DNA of 64,000 nucleotides from Nocardioides_C sp963700955 (GTDB taxonomy: Bacteria > Actinomycetota > Actinomycetes > Propionibacteriales > Nocardioidaceae). The notes beneath the pieces were generated by a model that worked only from the letters and a program-made list of their open reading frames with translations, did no database searches and was not told the origin of the DNA. Location of the stretch: positions 558,001-622,000 of the forward strand of contig CAVOZH010000012.1 of assembly GCA_963700955.1 (NCBI GenBank), in the 5' to 3' direction. Both the position numbers and the translations under genes were made by a program. Below are positions 49,805 to 58,660 of the stretch, one piece after another; positions within the stretch are counted from its first letter, which is position 1; each line of letters begins with the position of its first letter.

Positions 49805-50377
49805 TCAGGCACCGCCTTCCTCGTCGTCGACCGCCGGGGTCAGCAGTCCGGGCACGTCCTCGACCAGGATCCGAGCGCCGTCGAGGTCCACCTCGGGCAC
49901 GAACCGGGCCACGAACGGCACGAGGATCTCGCGACCGTCCTCGGCACGGATCGAAAGCAGGTCCTGGGCGGGCCCGTGGACCACCTCGACGAGCTCGCCC
50001 ACGTCGCCACCGGTGGTGGTCAGCACGCGGAGGCCCACGAGCTGGTGGTCGTAGAACTCCTCGGGGTCCTCGGGCGACTCACCGGGATCGACCTCCACGG
50101 CGAGCAGCAGGCCCCTGACTGCTTCGGCGAGGTTGCGGTCGCTCACTTCCTCGAACGACACCAGCAACCGGGACTGGTGCCAGCGCGTCGCCCGGACGGT
50201 GAGCGTGCCGGGACGTTCCGCGCCGCGGACGCTCTCGCCCTGGGGTGTCTGGGTGCGGAGCACCGCTCCGTCCGCGAAGCGTCGCTCCGGCTCGTCGGTG
50301 CGCAGCTCGACCGAGAGCTCGCCCTTGATGCCGTGGGGCTTGCCGATGCGGCCTACCACGACCTCCGTGCCCGCCAT
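49805..50377 (-). CDS. rimM: Ribosome maturation factor RimM
   Basis: Assists 30S head assembly by binding S19. 190 residues. The N-terminal domain has VVVGRIGKPHGIKGELSVELRTDEPE, and the PRC-barrel domain FYDHQLVGLRVLTTTGGDVGELVEVVHGPAQDLLSIR. The ATG at 50377 has AAGGAG 7 nt upstream. A strong hairpin precedes the gene. Confidence 0.95.
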   Translation of the reverse strand: MAGTEVVVGRIGKPHGIKGELSVELRTDEPERRFADGAVLRTQTPQGESVRGAERPGTLTVRATRWHQSRLLVSFEEVSDRNLAEAVRGLLLAVEVDPGESPEDPEEFYDHQLVGLRVLTTTGGDVGELVEVVHGPAQDLLSIRAEDGREILVPFVARFVPEVDLDGARILVEDVPGLLTPAVDDEEGGA

Positions 50378-50496
50378 GAACGCTCTCCTTCCGGCTGCCT
50401 GGCCACGTCGTCCCCGCCGCCGGCCGCAACTGTCTCTACCGGGTCCTAGCACACGGCCGCTTGCCGCAGCCGTCCTCCAGGCCCTCCTGACAGACG

Positions 50497-50525
50497 AGTG
50501 GGGAGGCCGGTCCGGCCTCCCCACT
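50497..50525 (-). terminator. Hairpin between khpA and rimM
   Basis: A 29-nt near-perfect palindrome, AGTGGGGAGGCCGG then one base then its complement. On the minus strand it follows khpA and is trailed by CGTCTGTC. It probably attenuates or terminates rpsP-khpA transcription before rimM. Confidence 0.6.
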
Positions 50526-50550
50526 CACATGCTGCCTGTCTGCTGAGCGC

Positions 50551-50793
50551 TCAGCGCCGGCGGTCCACATCGACGAAGTCGACCCGGACACCGCCGCGCC
50601 CGGCGAGCGCACCCAGGACGGTGCGGATCGCCGTGGCGGTGCGGCCACTGCGGCCGATCACCTTGCCGAGGTCCTCGGGGTGAACGCGCACCTCGAGAAG
50701 CGAACCCCGGCGCAGCTGCTTGTCGCGCACGGTGACGTCGTCAGGGTTGTCCACGATGCCGCGGACCAGGTGCTCGAGCGCGTCGGCCAGCAT
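50551..50793 (-). CDS. khpA: KH-domain RNA-binding protein KhpA
   Basis: An 80-residue protein with a single KH domain. The GxxG RNA-binding loop is in DLGKVIGRSGRTATAIRTVL. In other Gram-positives KhpA pairs with KhpB and affects division and small-RNA function. It lies between rpsP and rimM, its usual place. Confidence 0.95.
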   Translation of the reverse strand: MLADALEHLVRGIVDNPDDVTVRDKQLRRGSLLEVRVHPEDLGKVIGRSGRTATAIRTVLGALAGRGGVRVDFVDVDRRR

Positions 50794-50798
50794 CCTGA

Positions 50799-51347
50799 TC
50801 AGGCCTTGCCCTCGGCGTCGGCTGCCTTGACCTCGTCGGCCTCGGCCTGCTCGGTAGCACCCTCGGGGGTCTCGACCGCAGGCGTCTCGGTGGCGGCCGG
50901 CGACTCTGCGGCCTCTGCCTTCGGAGCCTCCTCCTTCGGAGCCTCCTCCTTGGGCGCCTCTGCCTTCTTCGCCTTCTTGGTCACCGCCTCGGCCTTCGGC
51001 TCGCTGGCGGCCTCCTTCAGCGCCTCGTTGAAGATCTCGGCCTTGTCCCGCTTGGGAGCAGCCGTCTTCAGGGTGCCCTCGGCACCGGGCTCACCCTTGA
51101 ACTTCTGCCAGTCGCCGGTGACCTTGAGGATCGCAGCAACGGCCTCGCTCGGCTGAGCGCCGACTCCGAGCCAGTACTGCGCCCGCTCGGACTTGACCTC
51201 GATCAGCGAGGGCTCCTCCTTGGGGTGGTACTTGCCGATCTCCTCGATGACCTTGCCGTCCCGGCGCTTGCGGGAGTCGACGACGACGACACGGTAGTGC
51301 GGCGCACGGATCTTGCCCATGCGCTTGAGACGGATCTTGACTGCCAC
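50799..51347 (-). CDS. rpsP: 30S ribosomal protein S16 with C-terminal extension
   Basis: Small-subunit ribosomal protein of 182 residues. The first ~95 residues are the normal S16 core: VKIRLKRMGKIRAPHYRVVVVDSRKRRDG and GKYHPKEEP. The remaining ~85 residues are a Lys/Glu/Ala/Pro-rich tail with repeated KEEAP units, unlike the usual 80-150-residue forms. Start is the GTG at 51347, fitting the core. Confidence 0.95.
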   Translation of the reverse strand: MAVKIRLKRMGKIRAPHYRVVVVDSRKRRDGKVIEEIGKYHPKEEPSLIEVKSERAQYWLGVGAQPSEAVAAILKVTGDWQKFKGEPGAEGTLKTAAPKRDKAEIFNEALKEAASEPKAEAVTKKAKKAEAPKEEAPKEEAPKAEAAESPAATETPAVETPEGATEQAEADEVKAADAEGKA

Positions 51348-51478
51348 GGGTGTGGTGTCTCCTTGAGAACTTGTGAGTGGGTGAGCGCCTCGAACCAGGT
51401 GGGGCCAGGTGCGAGAGCGCTGCGCTGTGTCAGGCACAACCGGGTGAGAGGGTCCGGGTGCGCACGACTCGGTCACAC

Positions 51479-51509
51479 ATTCTGCCAGACCGCCCCCTCC
51501 CGGCTCCAA
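51479..51509 (-). promoter_or_regulatory. Possible rpsP promoter
   Basis: On the minus strand CAGAAT (51484-51479) preceded by TTGGAG (51509-51504) with a 19-bp spacer. This would give a roughly 125-nt leader to rpsP. The long spacer makes this tentative. Confidence 0.3.
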
Positions 51510-51525
51510 TCGAGCGGTGTGTGCC

Positions 51526-53286
51526 CTAGGCGATGTCCCCCGCCGCCAGCAGGGCGTCGCGCTGGCGGCGCCGCTCGCGCTGCTCGTGGGGGTCGGGCAC
51601 CGGCACGGCGGCGACCAGTCGACGGGTGTACGGGTCCTGGGGGTCGAACACGATCTGCTCCCGCGGGCCCACCTCGACGAGCCGGCCGTACTGCATCACG
51701 GCGATCCGGCTGGCCAGCATCTCGACGACGGCGAGGTCGTGGCTGACGAACAGGCACCCGAAGCCGTGGTGCTCCTGCAGCTCCTGGAAGAGGTCGAGCA
51801 CCCTGGCCTGGACGGACACGTCGAGCGCCGACGTGGGCTCGTCCGCGACCAGCAGCTTCGGCTCGAGGGCGAGCGCACGGGCGATACCGACACGTTGACG
51901 CTGCCCCCCGGAGAGCTCGTGCGGGTAGCGGTTCCGCATCGACCGGGGAAGCTGGACGTCGTCGAGCAACCTCTCGACCCGTTCGTTGAGCTGCTTGCCG
52001 CGCAGCTTCTCGTGGAGGAAGAGCGGCTCACCGATCGACTCGCCGATCGGCAGCCGGGGGTTCAAGGAGGATCCCGGGTCCTGGAAGACGATGCCCACCT
52101 GCCGGCGCAGCGGCCGCAGCTCGCGTGGCTTGGCGCCGACCATGTCGACCCCGGCCACCTCCAGCGAACCGCCGGCGATGGGCAGCAGCCCGACGACGGC
52201 ACGCCCGATCGTGGTCTTGCCCGATCCCGACTCACCGACGAGTCCTACCACCTCACCCTGCGCGATCGTGAGAGAGACCCCGTCGACGGCCCGGAACACC
52301 GGCTGGGAACCCCGCTTGGGGTACTCCAGGACCAGATCACGCATCTCGACCAGCGGCGCCTCCGCCGGCTCGCCGGCCGCCGTCGCTGTCACATGGGTCG
52401 CTGCCCCGCGGCGGAACGCCTCGTCTCCGTGGTCGCCCTCCCACTCCCCTGCGGTCCGGGCGGCGTGCTGCCCGAAGTGGGGTACGGCGGCGAGCAGCTG
52501 CTGGGTGTACTCGTGCTGGGGGCTGTGGAAGATCTGGTCCGCCGTGCCGGTCTCGACGATCCGGCCGTCCTTCATCACGATGATCCGGTCAGCCATGTCC
52601 GCCACCACGCCCATGTCGTGGGTGATCAGGACGATGCCGGCGTCGATCCGCGTGCGCAGGTCGTGCATCAGCTTGAGGATCTCGGCCTGCACGGTCACGT
52701 CGAGTGCCGTCGTCGGCTCGTCGGCCACGAGCAGGGTCGGCTCGCACGCGAGCGCCTGGGCGATCATGGCGCGCTGCCTCTGACCACCCGACAGCTGGTG
52801 CGGGAAGCTGTCGAAACGTCGCTCGGGCTCGGGAATCTCCACGAGCCGCAGCAGCTCGAGCGCTCGCTCCTTCGCGTCTCGCGGACTCATCGTGAAGTGC
52901 GAGCGCAGGGTCTCCACGATCTGGAAACCGATCGTGTACACGGGGTTCAGCGCGGTCATCGGCTCCTGGAAGATCACCGCGATCTCGTTGCCCCGGACAG
53001 CGCGCTTGCCGGCCTCGGAGAGCCCGAGCAGCTCCTTGCCCCTCAGCTTCGCGCTTCCGCTGGCACGGCCGTTGGGAGGCAGGAGCCCCACCAGCGCCAT
53101 GGACGACTGCGTCTTGCCGGAGCCGGACTCACCGACGATGGCGAGCACCTCCCCCGCGGCCACGTGATAGCTCACGTCGACGGCGGCGGGGTACCACGTG
53201 TCGTCGACCCAGAAGGCGACGTTGAGGTCCTCGACCTCCAGGATCCGACCATGCGTGCCCGTGGTGGGCTCCGTGCTGCTGGTCAC
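51526..53286 (-). CDS. Oligopeptide/dipeptide ABC transporter, fused double ATP-binding protein
   Basis: A 586-residue protein with two complete ABC domains in one chain, equal to DppD plus DppF. Domain 1 has Walker A GESGSGKTQSS, signature LSGGQRQRAMIAQAL and Walker B LLVADEPTTALD. Domain 2 has GESGSGKTTIGRA, LSGGQRQRVGIARALAL and LLVADEPTSALD. Each ends with the oligopeptide-type extension (EYTQQLLAAVP and PYTRRLVAAVP). GTG start at 53286. It serves the permeases and binding protein encoded at 53885-58466, despite the PH-domain gene between them. Confidence 0.93.
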   Translation of the reverse strand: MTSSTEPTTGTHGRILEVEDLNVAFWVDDTWYPAAVDVSYHVAAGEVLAIVGESGSGKTQSSMALVGLLPPNGRASGSAKLRGKELLGLSEAGKRAVRGNEIAVIFQEPMTALNPVYTIGFQIVETLRSHFTMSPRDAKERALELLRLVEIPEPERRFDSFPHQLSGGQRQRAMIAQALACEPTLLVADEPTTALDVTVQAEILKLMHDLRTRIDAGIVLITHDMGVVADMADRIIVMKDGRIVETGTADQIFHSPQHEYTQQLLAAVPHFGQHAARTAGEWEGDHGDEAFRRGAATHVTATAAGEPAEAPLVEMRDLVLEYPKRGSQPVFRAVDGVSLTIAQGEVVGLVGESGSGKTTIGRAVVGLLPIAGGSLEVAGVDMVGAKPRELRPLRRQVGIVFQDPGSSLNPRLPIGESIGEPLFLHEKLRGKQLNERVERLLDDVQLPRSMRNRYPHELSGGQRQRVGIARALALEPKLLVADEPTSALDVSVQARVLDLFQELQEHHGFGCLFVSHDLAVVEMLASRIAVMQYGRLVEVGPREQIVFDPQDPYTRRLVAAVPVPDPHEQRERRRQRDALLAAGDIA

Positions 53287-53330
53287 CGTTCACCTTCCTG
53301 GGTCGTGATGCGTTCTGCCAGAGTGACGCC

Positions 53331-53867
53331 ATGGGAGAGACCATGACCTACCGCTCGTCCTTCTCGCGTGCGCTGGCAGTCGTGACGATCGCGCTGTGCG
53401 CGGTGCTGCTGGTGTCGTTGGCCCTCACCGCCGGGGTGGGGACGACACTGAGGTACGCCGCACCGGCTCTGCTCGTGGCCCTGCTGGCCTGGATGGCCTA
53501 CTGGCGTCCCCTGGTCGAGGTGAGCGACGGCGGCATCGAGCTCCGCAACGTGTGGCGCACCGTGCAGGTTGCGTGGCCGGCCCTGCAGGAGGTGGACGGT
53601 CGGCTGGGCCTGCGCCTGGTCACGGCCTACGGCACCTACCAGGCATGGGCGGTGCCGGCCCCCCGGCGTACGCGCGGAAGCCGGGAGGTCGCGACGACCG
53701 AGGCGGCGACGATGGTGCGCACACGCTGGGATGAGCTGCGTCGCGCAGGCCACCTCGAGGCCCCTCGTCTCGAGAGCCCTCGAGCCCGCACCGAGGTGCA
53801 TGCGTTCCCCCTCACCGCGGCCCTGGTGCTCCTCGTGCTCAGCGTCGTCGCATTCGTGAGCGCGTGA
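53331..53867 (+). CDS. PH domain-containing membrane protein (bPH6-like)
   Basis: A 178-residue protein. Two N-terminal membrane segments (about 16-33 and 40-56) are followed by a small PH-like domain of the actinobacterial bPH6 type (PLVEVSDGGIELRNVWRTVQVAWPALQEVDGRLGLRLVT). A further hydrophobic segment closes the protein. ATG at 53331; an ATG at 53343 with GGGAG upstream is an equally good start. It is on the strand opposite to the flanking peptide transporter genes, 44 bp from the start of the ATPase gene. Function unknown. Confidence 0.8.
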   Translation: MGETMTYRSSFSRALAVVTIALCAVLLVSLALTAGVGTTLRYAAPALLVALLAWMAYWRPLVEVSDGGIELRNVWRTVQVAWPALQEVDGRLGLRLVTAYGTYQAWAVPAPRRTRGSREVATTEAATMVRTRWDELRRAGHLEAPRLESPRARTEVHAFPLTAALVLLVLSVVAFVSA

Positions 53868-53884
53868 CCCTGCCCCTGCGGACC

Positions 53885-54949
53885 TCATGGGCGGGCCTCC
53901 TTCGAAGGCTCGGCGACCTCGTCGGCGGCAAGGGCGCGCTGCATCCGCCTGGCTGACGGAATCCGCTTCTGGCGTGGGTCGAACGCGTCACGAAGACCGT
54001 CGCCGATGAAGTTGACCGAGAGCGCGATGACGATGATGAACAGACCTGGCCACCAGAACAGCCACGGGCGGGTGGCGAACGCCGACTGGTACTCCGAGAT
54101 CATCGTCCCGAGCGACACGTCGGGCGACTTGATGCCGAAGCCGAGGTAGCTGAGCGCCGTCTCGAGCAGCACCGCGGCCGACATGAGCAGCGTGGCGTTG
54201 ACGATGATCACGCCTATGGCGTTGGGCAGCATGTGCTTGCGGATGATCCGGAAGTTGCTCGCCCCCGCAACGCGAGCTGCGTCGACGAACTCTCGCTCGC
54301 GCAGGCTCAGGAAGTCGCCGCGCACCAGACGCGCCATTCCGGTCCAGGTGATCAACCCGAGAGCGATGGCGAGCCAGAGCGCACCACCGGACCCGGCGAG
54401 CCGGCCGAGAACGGCGCCGATCACGACCACCGGGAAGGTGATGATCAGGTCGGTGAACCGCATGAGCGTCTGGTCGGTACGGCCACGGAAGAAGCCGGCT
54501 GTCGCGCCCACGGCAATACCCACCATCGTCGCGATGATCCCGATGATGAACATGACAGTGAGCGAGGTCTGCACGCCCTTCATGGTGCGGGCGAAGATGT
54601 CGCGTCCGATCGTGTCCTGACCGAACGGGAAGTCGCCGATCGCGAAACCGGTGCCCCCGAGCCAGGTCGGCAGGTGCATCGTCGGCGCACCACCAGGGTT
54701 GGCGACGTTGTGGAGACCGTTGTGGTCCCACTTCCACCAGCCAGGGATCGGGCCGATCCCGATCGAGGTGAAGGCGAGCAGCGCCACCAGTGCGATGCTG
54801 ATCAGGCCGACGATGGCGCCCTTGTGGCGAAAGAACCGCCTCCTGACGATCTGTCCCTGGGAGAGCCCCTCGACCTCCTTGAGCTCGATGGCGTTCTCGA
54901 GCCGCTCGGGGCTGCCCGGCACTGCGGGCGGGGGTGCTTCGATGCTCAT
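53885..54949 (-). CDS. Oligopeptide ABC transporter permease (DppC-like)
   Basis: Inner-membrane subunit of 354 residues. A polar N-terminus of ~45 residues is followed by a first membrane segment (AIVGLISIALVALLAFTSIG). The FPFGQDTIGRDIFARTMKGVQTSL signature and the EAA loop (EREFVDAARVAGASNFRIIRKHMLPN) are typical of DppC/OppC. Its ATG overlaps the dppB-like stop as ATGA. Confidence 0.92.
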   Translation of the reverse strand: MSIEAPPPAVPGSPERLENAIELKEVEGLSQGQIVRRRFFRHKGAIVGLISIALVALLAFTSIGIGPIPGWWKWDHNGLHNVANPGGAPTMHLPTWLGGTGFAIGDFPFGQDTIGRDIFARTMKGVQTSLTVMFIIGIIATMVGIAVGATAGFFRGRTDQTLMRFTDLIITFPVVVIGAVLGRLAGSGGALWLAIALGLITWTGMARLVRGDFLSLREREFVDAARVAGASNFRIIRKHMLPNAIGVIIVNATLLMSAAVLLETALSYLGFGIKSPDVSLGTMISEYQSAFATRPWLFWWPGLFIIVIALSVNFIGDGLRDAFDPRQKRIPSARRMQRALAADEVAEPSKEARP

Positions 54950-56487
54950 GCGTTCACCCGGATCCGTGGGTCGAGGACGGCGTACAGCAGGTCGGCGACG
55001 AAGTTGGCCAGGACCGCCAGGACTCCGACGATCAGCAGGTAGGCCATGATCGGGTCGATCTCGTCGCCGCGCAGCGAGACGACGAAGAGCCGGCCCATGC
55101 CGAACCAGTTGAAGATCGTCTCGGTGATCACGGCGCCGCCGACCAGCGTGATGATGTCCACCGGGACGATCGACGCGAGTGGGATCAGCGAGTTGCGGAA
55201 GGCATGCCGCATGACCACCGTGCGCTCGGTGAGCCCCTTGGCCCGGGCGGTGCGGATGTAGTCCTGGTTCATCACCTCGAGCATGCTCGCGCGGGAGTAC
55301 CTCGTGTAGCCGGCGAACGAGATGAGCACCAGCGCGATGGTGGGCAGCAGCAGGTGGGTGAAGGAGTCCAGGGTCTCGATCCAGAAGCTGCCGGTCATGC
55401 CGGGAGTCTTCGGCCCGATCGTCGCGATCGGCCTGCCCTTGATGAGGTTCGACTCGGAGTAGACCTGCCACACGGCCATGACCCGGTCGATGAACAGCAT
55501 GGCCGCCACCGGGATCGCGGCGACCACCGCCGTGCGAGCCGACTGCTTCCAGTCCGGCCCGCCCCAGGCCCATCCGACGAGGACGGCGACGAGGATGGTC
55601 ACCGCCAGGAGCGCGAACATGATCAGCCAGCTCGCGCCGACGTAGTAGTAGAAGTACTGGAGCGGGTAGTACAGCGCGACGCCGATGGCCACGGTCGTCA
55701 ACGCTGCGTTCCGGGCACGCTTGTTGCGCAGGCCGGTGGACAGCAGCGTGGCCAGGAAGGCGATCCCGACCCCGGAGACCGCGATGAACACAATGCCCAG
55801 GCTGGGGTCCTTCAGCCAGCGGGTCACGTCGATGTACACCAGGACGGCCAGCGTTGCGGCGGCGGCGATGCCGAAGACACGTGCTCGGCGCGCGCGGGAC
55901 CCACCTGCCATGCCGGTCCAGATCATGCCTGAGACCAGGGATGCCACGATCATCGTGGGCCAGCCCAGATCCGGGTTCGCGAGGAAGGTGTTGAACGAGA
56001 TGGCGCCGTACTGCTTCAGCAACACGGCGACCCAGAAGACCGGCAGCGAGTAGAGCAGGAACGACATGAAGGTGACGCTGTAGTCGAAGCCGCTGTACTG
56101 CCGCAGCGCACTCACGATACCCACGGCGATACCGACGAGGATCGCCATCAGAGTCGCTGCCGTCACCAGCTGGATGGTCGTGGCGATCGCGCCACCGAGC
56201 ATGTCGGTGACCTCTTGTCCCGAGCGCCAAGCAGTGCCGAGGTCGCATTGTCCTACGACACACTTGCTGGCCCCGGAGAGCCAGTCGACGTACCGCGTGA
56301 CAACCGGATCGTCGAGATGGAGCATCGCGATCCGTCCGTCGATCAGCTGTTGCTTGTTGGGAGCCGTGCTTGTGCGGAGGTCGCTGAGCGGGTCGATCGC
56401 GATGTCGACCAGTACGTACATCACGAAGGTCGAGGCCAGGACGACCAGGGCCGAGGTGACGAAGCGCCTCAGGATGAAGGTGAACAT
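54946..56487 (-). CDS. Oligopeptide ABC transporter permease (DppB-like), enlarged
   Basis: Inner-membrane subunit of 513 residues, against the usual 305-340. The N-terminal TFILRRFVTSALVVLASTFVMYVLV and the C-terminal DYIRTARAKGLTERTVVMRHAFRNSLIPL (EAA loop) are ordinary DppB. Between residues ~176 and 350 lies an insertion with four or so extra hydrophobic segments (for example VFGIAAAATLAVLVYID and LIMFALLAVTILVAVLVGW). The ATG at 56487 has GAGG upstream. It is coupled to dppC by ATGA. Confidence 0.9.
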   Translation of the reverse strand: MFTFILRRFVTSALVVLASTFVMYVLVDIAIDPLSDLRTSTAPNKQQLIDGRIAMLHLDDPVVTRYVDWLSGASKCVVGQCDLGTAWRSGQEVTDMLGGAIATTIQLVTAATLMAILVGIAVGIVSALRQYSGFDYSVTFMSFLLYSLPVFWVAVLLKQYGAISFNTFLANPDLGWPTMIVASLVSGMIWTGMAGGSRARRARVFGIAAAATLAVLVYIDVTRWLKDPSLGIVFIAVSGVGIAFLATLLSTGLRNKRARNAALTTVAIGVALYYPLQYFYYYVGASWLIMFALLAVTILVAVLVGWAWGGPDWKQSARTAVVAAIPVAAMLFIDRVMAVWQVYSESNLIKGRPIATIGPKTPGMTGSFWIETLDSFTHLLLPTIALVLISFAGYTRYSRASMLEVMNQDYIRTARAKGLTERTVVMRHAFRNSLIPLASIVPVDIITLVGGAVITETIFNWFGMGRLFVVSLRGDEIDPIMAYLLIVGVLAVLANFVADLLYAVLDPRIRVNA

Positions 56488-56642
56488 CAGATGTTGTGCC
56501 TCACGGTTTCTGCGTGATCCGACACGTGGCTCCGCATGGTGACATGTACACCGTAGGAGCCGCTGTGCACCCCATGGGGGCGTTGCCACCGGTTCGGCGA
56601 CAACACCCCCACGAGGTTATTCGTACAGGTGGGTGACGAGCG

Positions 56643-58466
56643 TCAGCTCCCCCCGCCTGCCTTCCACTCCCAGAAGCCGTAGAAGATCGTCGGCGAGAGC
56701 TTGATCGGCTGCACGTTCGAGATGTTCTTGTTGTAGGCGGTGATGCTCGGGAACTGGAAGATGGTGACGCCGAAACCGTCGGCCCACAGCTCCTTCTCCA
56801 CGTCGATCTGGATCTGGAGCTGGCGGTCCGGGTCGGTCGTGGTCTGGAGCTCGTCGTAGAGCTTGTCGACCTTGTCGCTCTTGAAGCCACCGAAGTTGTT
56901 GCCGCCGTCGCTGCTGTAGTTGGCGTCGGACTCGCTGACCGCCGTGGAGGTCGACTGCCAGCCGAACTCCGTGGCGTCGTAGGTGCCGCTGCCGAGCAGC
57001 GAACCCCAGTCAGCGTTGCTCTTGTCGATCACGTTGAAGCCGGCCTGCTTGGCCGACTGACGGATCAGCTCGAAGGACTGCTCACGACGCACGTTGTCGG
57101 CGGCGAACAGGAATCGGACGTCGACCGGCGTCTTCACACCTGCCTGCTTGAGCAGCTGCTTGGCACCCGCGATGTCGACCTGGTCGAAGTCCTTCGACCC
57201 GTTCTGAGCAGCCATCTCGTCGTAGCCCGGGGCACCCGGGGTGATGGTCTGCGACTCGCGGAGCTCGGCGTCGGGCTGGAGCGGCTTGATCAGCTTGTCG
57301 AGGATCTCCTGGCGCGGGATCGTCTTGAGGAACGCCAGACGCACGGCCTTGGCCTTCGCCGCGTCACCGCCGTAGGTCTTCGGGTCGAACGGGCCACCGT
57401 TGTTGTAGGTCAGGTCGACGTGCTCGTACGTCGCCTCCACGTCGGTGTCGACCTTGACTCCGTCGATGGCCTTGACCGCCTGGAGGACGTCAGGGCTGGA
57501 CTGCGGGGAGATCAGGTCGAGCTCGCCGTTCTGAAGGGCCTGCACCGATGCGAGCGGGTCCTCGTTCCAGCGGATCGTGACCTTCTTGATCTGCGCCTTG
57601 TGGTCGCCCTTGTAGTCCGGGTTCGCCTCAAGCGTCATGAACTGGTTCTTCTCGAACGCCTTCATGACGTAGGCGCCGCTGGAGAGCCGCAGGAGCTCGT
57701 CCTTCGGGTACGCGGTGTAGTCGTAGCCGCTGTTCCAGAAGTTGGCGATCTTCGACAGCGCCTGGTTGTCCTTGTCCTGGATCGCCTTCACGAGCGCGTC
57801 CTTGGCCTGCTGCGGGTCGCTGAGGCCCAGGGCCTTCTCGGCGGTGGCGTGTGCCGGGACGCCGACGTCGAAGTTGACCTCCCAGTCAGCGAACGGCTTG
57901 TCGTAGACCATGGTGATCGACTTGTTGTTGTCGCCGATCTCGGGGGTCTTGGTGACCAGCGACATGCCGGGCGTCTGGCCGTCGAAGAACACCTGGCCGG
58001 CCGCGGTCTTCGAGGGCGCGCCGGTGTCGGGGTCGCGCTTGACCTTGTCGCCGTCGACCGTGTTGAGCGCGCCGCTGAGCGCCGCCCACTGGAGCAGCAT
58101 GTCCGACGCGTCCACGGGGGTGCCGTCCGACCACTTGGTCTGGTCGTCGATCGTGTACTTGATCGTCAGCGGGTCGTCGGAGACCTTCTCGTAGGTGCCG
58201 AAGGACTTGTCCTGGACCAGCTCGAGGTCGGGGTTGTAGTAGTTGAACGACCCGTTCATCAGGTACAGGATGTTGGCGTTCGCGGTGGCGTTGCCGGTGG
58301 TCGTGTCGTTGTTGTACGAGTAGAACGGCTGGTTCCAGCCGACGTTGACCGACGTGTCGCCCTGGGGGCCTTGCTCCTTCTTCTGGTCCTCTGGCGGCGC
58401 ACACGCCGCAAGCGCAAGACCTACCGCAACCGCAGCAGCGGCCGCCGTGAACCTTCTGATCTTCAC
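56643..58466 (-). CDS. Oligopeptide-binding lipoprotein (DppA/OppA family)
   Basis: Extracytoplasmic solute-binding protein of 607 residues. The N-terminus KIRRFTAAAAAVAVGLALAAC is a lipoprotein signal with lipobox ALAAC. Cluster 5 family features include the N-terminal NPFYSYNNDTTTGNA-like start (here QPFYSYNNDTTTGNA) and the VRLAFLKTIPRQEILDKLI helix. GTG at 58466 with GGAGG about 4-5 nt upstream. First gene of the dppA-B-C unit. Confidence 0.9.
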   Translation of the reverse strand: MKIRRFTAAAAAVAVGLALAACAPPEDQKKEQGPQGDTSVNVGWNQPFYSYNNDTTTGNATANANILYLMNGSFNYYNPDLELVQDKSFGTYEKVSDDPLTIKYTIDDQTKWSDGTPVDASDMLLQWAALSGALNTVDGDKVKRDPDTGAPSKTAAGQVFFDGQTPGMSLVTKTPEIGDNNKSITMVYDKPFADWEVNFDVGVPAHATAEKALGLSDPQQAKDALVKAIQDKDNQALSKIANFWNSGYDYTAYPKDELLRLSSGAYVMKAFEKNQFMTLEANPDYKGDHKAQIKKVTIRWNEDPLASVQALQNGELDLISPQSSPDVLQAVKAIDGVKVDTDVEATYEHVDLTYNNGGPFDPKTYGGDAAKAKAVRLAFLKTIPRQEILDKLIKPLQPDAELRESQTITPGAPGYDEMAAQNGSKDFDQVDIAGAKQLLKQAGVKTPVDVRFLFAADNVRREQSFELIRQSAKQAGFNVIDKSNADWGSLLGSGTYDATEFGWQSTSTAVSESDANYSSDGGNNFGGFKSDKVDKLYDELQTTTDPDRQLQIQIDVEKELWADGFGVTIFQFPSITAYNKNISNVQPIKLSPTIFYGFWEWKAGGGS

Positions 58467-58591
58467 GTTTCCTCCAGACGATGCCCACGGCACCGAGAAC
58501 TCGAACAACAGGTTCGACACGGACATCGAATCCCCCGCGTCTCTCGGCGGAGACTAACCGGGGTGGGAGGCGTCTGGAATGCTCCGTAAAC

Positions 58592-58632
58592 AAGTTAGAG
58601 CCGCATTGTTACCGAAGTGAGATGTGGCTCAC
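58592..58632 (-). promoter_or_regulatory. dppA-like promoter with CRP/GlxR-type site
   Basis: On the minus strand TAACTT (58597-58592) is a probable -10. About 40 bp upstream of the expected start lies the dyad GTGAG-N6-CTCAC (58617-58632), reading TGTGAGCCACATCTCAC, close to the CRP/GlxR consensus TGTGA-N6-TCACA. The position near -40 fits a class II activator. Binding is inferred. Confidence 0.5.
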
Positions 58633-58660
58633 ATTGCGAGGAAGGTGCAGTCGAAGAGAC

